In this document: positions 57,800 to 64,000 of the stretch, in pieces | Layout of the letters: the number at the start of each line of letters is the position of its first letter | Numbering within the stretch: the stretch's first letter is position 1 | Assembly: GCF_019145205.1 (NCBI RefSeq) | Contig: NZ_JAHSTT010000005.1 | Coordinates: 186,001 to 250,000, forward strand | DNA: 64,000 nucleotides | Direction: 5' to 3' | Source: Pseudomonas khavaziana | GTDB lineage: Bacteria > Pseudomonadota > Gammaproteobacteria > Pseudomonadales > Pseudomonadaceae | Notes under the pieces: generated by a model | Database searches by the model: none | What the model was told of the DNA's origin: nothing | Seen by the model: the letters and a program-made list of their open reading frames with translations, nothing else | Made by a program: the position numbers and the translations under genes

Positions 57800-60364
57800 T
57801 CAGATGTCCCAGATCAGGTTGATCGCAAAGTTGCGACCTGGCTGGGTCAGGCGGTCGAGGTTGGCCGGGCCGGTTACGCCAGCTTCGCCGACGCTGTCGT
57901 AGCTGCGCACGTCATCCCAGTTCCAGTACTTCTTGTCGGTGAGGTTGTAGAGGCCACCGTTGACGGTCACGTCGTTGCTGACCTTGTAGTAGGCGGTCAG
58001 GTCGAGGATGCCGAAGCCTGGGGTCTTGAACGGGCCGTCGGTGCTGCCGTCAGGGGCGTGGAAGGTGGTGCTGTCGACGCGGTTCTGTTTCTTCACCAGG
58101 GTCCAGCTCAGCAGGCCGCCGTAGTTGTCCTGGTCGTAGCCCAGGCCAAACACGCCCTTGAGCGGGTTGACGCTGTTCAATGGCTCGCCGTTGTCGTCGT
58201 TGCGGCCATGGGCGTAGGCAATGGAACCCTGGGTATACAGACCTTTTGGCGCGCCGAAGGCGTCCAGGTCCAGGCGGCCCTTGGCTTCCATGCCCTTGAT
58301 GGTGGCGCGCTTGATGTTCACGGCCTGGAACTGCTCCACGGTGCCACCGACCACGGCGTTGTCTTCGTCGATAAAGTCACGGTACTTGTTGTAGTACACC
58401 GCGATATCAAAGGAGCCTTGGTCAAACTTGCCGCGAATCCCGGTTTCGATGCCCTTGCTGGTTTCCGGCTTGAGGTCGGGGTTGGGTTCGACGGTGTAAC
58501 CCAGGTTGAGGTTTTCGAAGCGGCCGTACAGGGCCTTGGCGGACGGGGTGCGGAAGCCTTCGGCGTATTGGCCGAACCAGGTGTAGTGATCGGTCAGGGC
58601 ATAGGTCAGGCCGAACTTGGGCGTGACGCGGTGCCAGGTCTTGTCCTTGCCGTCGACTGCGTATTCGCCGGTAGGGTTGACGGTGTTGAGGAATTCCTGG
58701 GTCAGCTTGGGCTTGAGCCGGGTGTAGTCATAACGCACGGCGGGCAGGAAGGTCCATTTGTCCCAGGTGATCTGGTCCTGGGCGAACAGCGAGTAGGTGT
58801 TGATGGTCGGGTCGGGGAAGTCACTGGCCTTTTTCACGCTATCACCGGCTGAGGGGCTCGGCGCGCCGATGGCCGTGCATCCGGCGCCCACCGCCAGGCA
58901 CGAGGCCGAGCCTTCGCGGGAACCGGTGACTTTCTGCTGCTTGAGGGTGGTGCCGTAGGTCACCTGGTGATCGGTCTCATCCAGGCTGAAAGCCTTGTCC
59001 AACTGGGCATCGAAGACCCACTGTTTTTCTTCGTAAAGGGTATCGCGGGTACGCAGGACACGACGGCCAGCCTGGTAGATCTCGGCGGTGGTCTGGTCGG
59101 TCTTGGCGGTCTGGTAGTTGAGGCTGGTCTTGATGCGGTCGGCAATCGGAGACTCCAGGGCAAAGCTGTTTTCCAGCCCGAAGCGCTCGCGGGTGATGGT
59201 GTCGTTGCCTGAGCGGGCACGGTAGAGGTTCATGCCCCGACCGCCGATGAACGGGCCGCCCACGGCGTTCTTCAGGTTGACGTCGCGATCATCCTTGAAC
59301 TTCTCGTAGGTCAGGCCCAGGCGGTTGTCATCGCCGTAGTTCCACCCCAGTTTGGCCAGTACATTGGTGGTGCGCGCATCTTCCGGGTTGGCGCCGGTAC
59401 GGGCCAGGCCGGTGGCGTTATTGCCATCGTAGGATTCGGTCTCGTGGCCGTTGCGCTGGCTCAGGTGCAGCAAACCGTCGAAGTCCTGTACGCGCCCGGC
59501 GAAGGTGCCGGAGGTCAGCCAGCTTTCGTCGGCGGAGCTGTAGCCGGTCTTCAGGCGGGCGCCGACGTCTTTGCCAGGCTTGATGATGTCGTCCGGGTCG
59601 AGGGTGAAATAACTTACCGCGCCGCCGATGGCGTTGCTGCCGTAGAGGGCCGAGGCCGGGCCGCGCAGGATCTCCACGCGCTTGACGATTTCCGGGTCGA
59701 CGTAGTTGCGACGGGTCTTGGCGTAGGGGCCGTTGAAGAAGTTGTTGGGCACTTCGACGCCGTCGACCTGGGTGAGGATGCGGTCACCGTCGATACCACG
59801 GATGTTGTAGCCCGAGTTACCCGAGCGGGTACCGGCGCCGCCGACGGAGACACCGGGCTCGTAGCGCACCAGTTCGCGGATGTTGTTGGTGTTCTGGCGG
59901 TCCAGTTCCTCGCGGTCGTGCACGCTGACGGTGCTCGGTACGCTGTTCACATCCTGTTCGTTACGGGTGGCGCTGATGGTCACCTGTTGCAGGTTGAGCG
60001 CGCCGCCCGCGGCACGTTTTTCCAGCACGATGTTGTTATTGCTCAACTTGCGGTAGCTCAGGTTGGTCCCCACCAACAGCCGGTCCAAGGCTTTTTCCGG
60101 CGGCAGCGGGCCGCGTACGCCTGGGGATAACACACCCTGGCCGAGCTCGGCCGGCAGGCCGACTTGCCAGCCTGTTACCGCGGTAAAGGCATTGAGTGCC
60201 GACACGAGCGGCTGCTGCTCGATGCTGAAATTGTAATTTGCATGGCTGCGCGGGGTCGGCTCGGCGGCGGTGGCGGCCATGACAGGCGCGCCAGCCAGCA
60301 GGATCGCGGCGGCCAGCAAGGACAAGACGGGCGAAGAACACCGGCGGTTGAAACGAGAGGACAT
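57800..60364 (-). CDS. TonB-dependent haem receptor with STN signalling domain (HasR/HxuR type)
   Basis: 854 residues. Signal peptide (1-30), STN domain (about 44-115) that contacts the anti-sigma factor, TonB box near QQVTISATR, plug with NIRGIDGDRIL, and 22-strand barrel ending NFAINLIWDI. The haem-receptor boxes FRTPSAKALYG and NPDLKPE are present, but no His lies between them. Together with the upstream sigma/anti-sigma pair this is a cell-surface signalling system for haem. No hemophore gene is in the window. Confidence 0.88.
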   Translation of the reverse strand: MSSRFNRRCSSPVLSLLAAAILLAGAPVMAATAAEPTPRSHANYNFSIEQQPLVSALNAFTAVTGWQVGLPAELGQGVLSPGVRGPLPPEKALDRLLVGTNLSYRKLSNNNIVLEKRAAGGALNLQQVTISATRNEQDVNSVPSTVSVHDREELDRQNTNNIRELVRYEPGVSVGGAGTRSGNSGYNIRGIDGDRILTQVDGVEVPNNFFNGPYAKTRRNYVDPEIVKRVEILRGPASALYGSNAIGGAVSYFTLDPDDIIKPGKDVGARLKTGYSSADESWLTSGTFAGRVQDFDGLLHLSQRNGHETESYDGNNATGLARTGANPEDARTTNVLAKLGWNYGDDNRLGLTYEKFKDDRDVNLKNAVGGPFIGGRGMNLYRARSGNDTITRERFGLENSFALESPIADRIKTSLNYQTAKTDQTTAEIYQAGRRVLRTRDTLYEEKQWVFDAQLDKAFSLDETDHQVTYGTTLKQQKVTGSREGSASCLAVGAGCTAIGAPSPSAGDSVKKASDFPDPTINTYSLFAQDQITWDKWTFLPAVRYDYTRLKPKLTQEFLNTVNPTGEYAVDGKDKTWHRVTPKFGLTYALTDHYTWFGQYAEGFRTPSAKALYGRFENLNLGYTVEPNPDLKPETSKGIETGIRGKFDQGSFDIAVYYNKYRDFIDEDNAVVGGTVEQFQAVNIKRATIKGMEAKGRLDLDAFGAPKGLYTQGSIAYAHGRNDDNGEPLNSVNPLKGVFGLGYDQDNYGGLLSWTLVKKQNRVDSTTFHAPDGSTDGPFKTPGFGILDLTAYYKVSNDVTVNGGLYNLTDKKYWNWDDVRSYDSVGEAGVTGPANLDRLTQPGRNFAINLIWDI

Positions 60365-60462
60365 CGAGAGCGCTCCGGGGATACGAATCTTATAGTTGCG
60401 AACCGAACCAAATAGGAATCAGTTGCATTGGCTAAGACGAGACGTACCACCGTGCGCTATCG

Positions 60463-60481
60463 AGTAAAAATAATTCTCATT
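60463..60481 (-). promoter_or_regulatory. Fur-box-like site before the haem receptor
   Basis: Minus-strand AATGAGAATTATTTTTACT has several NAT(A/T)AT-like units and partly matches the Fur consensus. It lies at the anti-sigma gene end, about 100 bases before the receptor ATG. Confidence 0.35.
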
Positions 60482-61449
60482 TAGTTCAGGATCACCAATG
60501 CCGGGTATTCCGAGAGCTTGGCCGAGGTGATGTGGGCCAGTGAGCGCACCACATCCAGGGGCTGGTCGAGGCGATAGTTGCCGGTGACGGCGACGCTGGC
60601 CAGTTGCTCGTTGTTGTTGACGATCCAGCCTGGGTAATAGCGCCGCAGTTCGGCCAGCACTTCGCTCAGCGGGCAGTTTTCAAATACCAGGCGGCCCTGG
60701 ATCCAGGCCAGGTCCTTGCCGGCATCCAGCTTGGCCGGCTGGCCGAACCCCTTAGGCCCGATGCGGATGCTTTGCCCGGCGCTCAGTCGCACGCGGGCAT
60801 CGTCGAAAGTGTTGCTCAAGTCGACATCGCCACGCTGCACCTGTACCTGTGCTTCGCCATTGAGGTAGCGCACGGCGAATGCCGTGTCGCGCACGCTGGC
60901 GCGCACGGGGCCGGCGTCGATTTCCAGGGGCAGGCCACGGGTGGGGGCGATTTCGAAAAACGCTTCGCCCTGGTACAGGCGGGCAATGCGCTGGTGGTCT
61001 TTGAAGCTGCTGGAAAACGCCGAGTTGGTGTTCAACAGCACCTTGGAGCCATCGTCCAGTTGCAGGCGCTGGCGCTCGCCGACCACGGTGAGGTGGTCAG
61101 CCTGCAGGCGCACCGGCAGGTTGCTGAAGCTGAACAGGCCGATCAGCAGCACGGCGGCGGTAGCGAGGGGTTTCCAATGCGGTTTGACCCGGCGCCAACC
61201 CCTTGGCTTGCGCGGCGCAGCGAGGGCCACGGCGGCACTGTGTACTGGCGCGCCACCCCAGGCGGCACGGGCCTTGCTGAAGGCGTGGACGTGGGCCGGA
61301 TCTGCGGCCAGCCAAGCGTCGAACGCGGCCTGCTGCCCGGGTTGTGGGCACTGCAAGGCGATCAGCCAATCGAGGGCTTGATCCATGGCCGCGTCTTGCA
61401 ACACCTCATGAGCCAGCTCATGAGGGGGCAGTTTATTCGGGTCCGTCAC
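60481..61449 (-). CDS. FecR-family anti-sigma factor
   Basis: 322 residues. N-terminal cytosolic sigma-binding part (DUF4880-like, ALDWLIALQCPQPGQQAAFDAWLA), one membrane helix (about 94-109) and a periplasmic FecR domain (VVGERQRLQLDDGSKVLLNTNSAF) with a C-terminal STN-like region (about 250-320). Receives the signal from the receptor's STN domain and frees the ECF sigma factor. 74 bases after the sigma gene. Confidence 0.9.
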   Translation of the reverse strand: MTDPNKLPPHELAHEVLQDAAMDQALDWLIALQCPQPGQQAAFDAWLAADPAHVHAFSKARAAWGGAPVHSAAVALAAPRKPRGWRRVKPHWKPLATAAVLLIGLFSFSNLPVRLQADHLTVVGERQRLQLDDGSKVLLNTNSAFSSSFKDHQRIARLYQGEAFFEIAPTRGLPLEIDAGPVRASVRDTAFAVRYLNGEAQVQVQRGDVDLSNTFDDARVRLSAGQSIRIGPKGFGQPAKLDAGKDLAWIQGRLVFENCPLSEVLAELRRYYPGWIVNNNEQLASVAVTGNYRLDQPLDVVRSLAHITSAKLSEYPALVILN

Positions 61450-61523
61450 GGTGTTCCTCGGGTCTTCGCCACGTTCTATTCATCTTTCCTACAGCTTGGA
61501 TCGATAGCTCTGTCGGGTGAAGC

Positions 61524-62042
61524 TTAAGGCTGATCCAACCGTTCGGCCACACCTACACAGATGGCCATGATCAATTTCAGTTCCTTTTGCACGGTGCTCA
61601 AGGACACGTTCAACTGATCGGCAATTTCCTGATAGCTGCAACCGTGGAGGCGGCTGAGGATGAAAATCCGTTGCTGGCGGGCGCTCAACTGGCCGAGGCT
61701 GACGCTCAGGTGCTCCAGCAGTTGCTCGGCCTGGGTGGCTTCTTCCGGCGTACTGACCGGGGCCGCCACGCTTTGCAGCACGTCCAGTGGCACATCTTCC
61801 TGCAACGTGCGGGCCTGGATCCGGCGTGAACGCAGGTGGTCCAGCGCCAGGTTGCGCGCTGTCTGGTAGACAAAAGGTTCGAGGTGGTCGATTGGCCGCT
61901 CGCTCAGGGCCCGAGTCACGCGCAGGTAGGTTTCCTGCAACAGGTCCTCGGCCGTGCTGTGGTTATTGACCATGCGCTGCAGAGTGCGAAGCAGAATCAC
62001 CCGTTGGGTGAGAAAGACGTGGTTGAAGCGAGATTGGCTCAC
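61524..62042 (-). CDS. ECF sigma factor, FecI-like
   Basis: 172 residues. Region 2 (AEDLLQETYLRVTRAL, FVYQTARNLALDHLRSRR) and region 4 (LSARQQRIFILSRLHGCSYQEIADQLNVS). Likely drives transcription of the downstream haem receptor gene when haem is bound. A Fur box lies 26 bases before its ATG, so it is made under iron starvation. Confidence 0.92.
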   Translation of the reverse strand: MSQSRFNHVFLTQRVILLRTLQRMVNNHSTAEDLLQETYLRVTRALSERPIDHLEPFVYQTARNLALDHLRSRRIQARTLQEDVPLDVLQSVAAPVSTPEEATQAEQLLEHLSVSLGQLSARQQRIFILSRLHGCSYQEIADQLNVSLSTVQKELKLIMAICVGVAERLDQP

Positions 62043-62067
62043 AGTGATACCAGACCGATTTGCAGTG

Positions 62068-62086
62068 AATGATAATGCTTATCATC
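62068..62086 (-). promoter_or_regulatory. Fur box upstream of the ECF sigma gene
   Basis: AATGATAATGCTTATCATC contains the perfect inverted repeat TGATAA-TGC-TTATCA, close to the Fur consensus. Confidence 0.82.
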
Positions 62087-62138
62087 AACTGAAATGGCAA
62101 GTGGCTATTTCCCTGAACCTACTCTGGACAAAATGTAA

Positions 62139-62168
62139 CTGTGGGAGGGAGCATGCCCCCTCCCACAG
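62139..62168. repeat. Single class-B REP palindrome
   Basis: CTGTGGGAGG...CCTCCCACAG hairpin six bases past the gap stop codon; a lone REP that may serve as gap's terminator. Confidence 0.8.
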
Positions 62169-62174
62169 GTGAGT

Positions 62175-63176
62175 TTATTCGGCGTTGCAGAGCGCCAGGC
62201 AGTTATCCAGCATGCGGTTAGAGAAGCCCCATTCGTTGTCGTACCAGGCCAGTACCTTGAGCAGCTTGCCGCTGACCTTGGTGTGGTTGGCGTCGAAGAT
62301 CGACGACAGCGGGTTATGGTTGAAGTCACTGGAAACCAGCGGCAGGGTGTTGTAGCCGAGGATCTTCGAATGCTGGCTGGCCTGTTTGAGCAAGGCATTG
62401 ACCTCATCGGCCGTGGCTTCTTTCTTCAATTGCACGGTGAGGTCGACCAGGGACACGTTGATCACCGGTACACGCACCGCCATGCCGGTCAGCTTGCCCG
62501 CCAGTTCCGGCAGCACCAGGCCCACCGCTTCGGCAGCGCCGGTCTTGCTCGGGATCATGTTCTGGGTGGCCGAACGCGCGCGGTAGGGGTCGGTGTGGTA
62601 GACGTCGGTAAGGTTCTGGTCGTTGGTATAGGCGTGAATGGTGGTCATCAGGCCGCTTTCGATACCCAGCTCACGGTGCAGCACCTGGGCTACCGGTGCC
62701 AGGCAGTTGGTGGTGCAAGAAGCGTTGGAGATGATCTGGTGGGACTGACGCAAAATGTCATGGTTGACCCCGTAGACCACAGTGGCATCCGCGCCCTTGG
62801 CCGGTGCTGAGATGATCACCTTGCGTGCGCCGGCGGTAATATGGGCGGCAGCCTTGTCGCGGTCGGTGAACAGACCGGTGCATTCGAACACCACGTCGAT
62901 CTTGTGTGCAGCCCACGGCAGGTCGGCGGGGTTGCGAATGGCGCTGACGGCAATCCGGTCACCATTGACGGTCAGGCTTTCCTGATCGTGGGCGACCTCT
63001 GCATCGAAAGTGCCGTGTACGGTGTCGTACTTGAGCAGGTGGGCATTGATCGAGCTGTCGCCCAGATCATTGATGGCGACGATCTGCAAATCCTGGCGAT
63101 AGCCTTGGGTATACAGTGCGCGCAGGACATTACGGCCGATACGGCCAAAACCATTGATTGCGATACGTAGAGTCAT
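62175..63176 (-). CDS. gap: Glyceraldehyde-3-phosphate dehydrogenase, type I
   Basis: 333 residues. Rossmann start [18 protein letters not shown], catalytic SNASCTTNC with C154, then the S-loop and [10 protein letters not shown] end. Oxidises G3P to 1,3-bisphosphoglycerate; being next to edd and HexR sites, it is the Entner-Doudoroff-linked isozyme. Divergent from edd. Confidence 0.96.
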   Translation of the reverse strand: MTLRIAINGFGRIGRNVLRALYTQGYRQDLQIVAINDLGDSSINAHLLKYDTVHGTFDAEVAHDQESLTVNGDRIAVSAIRNPADLPWAAHKIDVVFECTGLFTDRDKAAAHITAGARKVIISAPAKGADATVVYGVNHDILRQSHQIISNASCTTNCLAPVAQVLHRELGIESGLMTTIHAYTNDQNLTDVYHTDPYRARSATQNMIPSKTGAAEAVGLVLPELAGKLTGMAVRVPVINVSLVDLTVQLKKEATADEVNALLKQASQHSKILGYNTLPLVSSDFNHNPLSSIFDANHTKVSGKLLKVLAWYDNEWGFSNRMLDNCLALCNAE

Positions 63177-63200
63177 TGGAAAGTGCCTATCGTCGATTTG

Positions 63201-63215
63201 TTGTAAGAATTACAA
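63201..63215. promoter_or_regulatory. HexR operator, gap side
   Basis: TTGTAAGAATTACAA: TTGT-N7-ACAA palindrome, 25 bases before the gap ATG. HexR represses such sites until KDPG binds it. Confidence 0.85.
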
Positions 63216-63262
63216 GATTATTCGCATAAAAATAGAAAACAAGCCTTTTTAGTGGCAATATT

Positions 63263-63277
63263 TTGTTCAATCTACAA
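63263..63277. promoter_or_regulatory. HexR operator, edd side
   Basis: TTGTTCAATCTACAA: a second TTGT-N7-ACAA site, 120 bases before edd. Confidence 0.75.
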
Positions 63278-63397
63278 CGAGTGACCTGAATCAACTGGTC
63301 CGATGATCCAAACGACCCCCTGCCATCCCATGAGCCGTGGGCGTTTGATCAGCATAGACACTCAGGTCGCCACATCCGTTAGCCTGGAGTTCTATAC

Positions 63398-64000
63398 ATG
63401 CATCCCCGCGTCCTTGAGGTCACCGAACGGCTTATCGCCCGCAGCCGCGCCACCCGCGAGGCTTACCTTGCGCTCATTCGCGGCGCCGCCAGCGACGGGC
63501 CGATGCGCGGCAAGCTGCAATGCGCCAACTTCGCCCACGGCGTGGCCGGTTGCGGCACCGAAGATAAAAACAGCCTGCGCATGATGAATGCCGCCAACGT
63601 GGCAATTGTTTCTTCGTATAACGACATGCTCTCGGCGCACCAGCCCTACGAACATTTCCCTGAACAAATAAAGAAAGCCCTACGTGAAGTGGGCTCGGTC
63701 GGCCAGTTCGCTGGCGGCACGCCCGCCATGTGCGACGGCGTGACCCAGGGTGAGCCAGGCATGGAACTGAGCCTGCTCAGCCGTGAAGTCATCGCCATGT
63801 CCACGGCGGTAGCGCTGTCCCACAACATGTTCGACGCCGCGCTGATGCTGGGGATCTGCGACAAGATCGTCCCCGGCCTGATGATGGGCGCGCTGCGCTA
63901 TGGCCACCTGCCGATGATCTTCGTGCCCGGCGGGCCGATGCCGTCGGGTATCTCCAACAAGCAGAAGGCCGATGTGCGCCAGCGCTATGCCGAAGGCAAG
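63398..64000 (+). CDS. edd: 6-Phosphogluconate dehydratase, 5' part (cut off by window edge)
   Basis: The first 201 codons of Edd: [21 protein letters not shown] start, [14 protein letters not shown], and [20 protein letters not shown] with a Cys that binds the 4Fe-4S cluster. Converts 6-phosphogluconate to KDPG, the first step of the Entner-Doudoroff pathway and the source of the HexR inducer. CTGGAG precedes the ATG. Divergent from gap. Confidence 0.95.
   Translation, partial: MHPRVLEVTERLIARSRATREAYLALIRGAASDGPMRGKLQCANFAHGVAGCGTEDKNSLRMMNAANVAIVSSYNDMLSAHQPYEHFPEQIKKALREVGSVGQFAGGTPAMCDGVTQGEPGMELSLLSREVIAMSTAVALSHNMFDAALMLGICDKIVPGLMMGALRYGHLPMIFVPGGPMPSGISNKQKADVRQRYAEGK

Overview
The window is chromosomal DNA from a fluorescent pseudomonad, most likely the Pseudomonas fluorescens complex. 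Evidence: about 60% GC; conserved Pseudomonas gene orders (ffh-rpsP-rimM-trmD-rplS, xerD-dsbC-hom-thrC, yaeQ-recJ, fxsA-groES-groEL, colR-colS-methyltransferase-LPS kinase, gap/edd with HexR boxes); and many intergenic REP/REPIN palindromes of two sequence classes typical of this group. It is mostly core genome. No prophage, CRISPR array, plasmid origin or complete insertion sequence was seen.

Layout. 1-5.8 kb: a cut-off L,D-transpeptidase, two Nudix hydrolases, a gamma-carbonic anhydrase, a DUF1289 protein, a VUT-type transporter, purT and an MHS-type MFS transporter. 6-19 kb: CNNM/CorC protein, ypjD, ffh, the rpsP-rimM-trmD-rplS operon, a thioesterase, a CPA1 antiporter, xerD, dsbC, hom and thrC. 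19.3-25 kb: a BvgS-type hybrid kinase, a REC-EAL response regulator and a convergent NarL-type regulator; the set resembles the Roc/Sad system of P. aeruginosa, but the EAL domain has lost a metal ligand. 25-33.5 kb: DUF3509 protein, CaiB-type CoA-transferase, yaeQ, recJ, and an aminoacyl-phosphatidylglycerol hydrolase/synthase pair. 33.8-40.4 kb: tandem initiator tRNA genes, LexA-controlled dinB, an orphan lipoprotein, proS, ampG and an alkyltransferase-like protein. 40.5-45.2 kb: DUF481 outer-membrane protein, HugZ-type protein, fxsA, groES and groEL. 45.2-49.6 kb: a 225-bp MITE inserted in a REPIN, then the colRS envelope-stress operon and an LPS-modification operon. 49.7-53.4 kb: an exported three-gene operon (DUF1513, imelysin, di-haem oxidoreductase) that looks like an iron-handling module. 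53.5-57 kb: nitroreductase, chemoreceptor and YbaN protein. 57-62.1 kb: a Fur-controlled haem system (ECF sigma, FecR-like anti-sigma, TonB receptor, haem oxygenase). 62.2-64 kb: gap and the start of edd, divergent, with two HexR operators between them.

How the parts work together: three iron or haem units (HugZ-like protein, imelysin/di-haem operon, sigma/receptor/hemO cluster) and three envelope units (colRS-LPS, MprF/hydrolase, AmpG/L,D-transpeptidase) lie among housekeeping genes. The most unusual items are the MITE with an intact 8-bp target duplication inside a REPIN, a REPIN nested inside another REPIN, the catalytically doubtful EAL regulator in a Roc-like set, and the largely uncharacterised imelysin/di-haem/DUF1513 operon.
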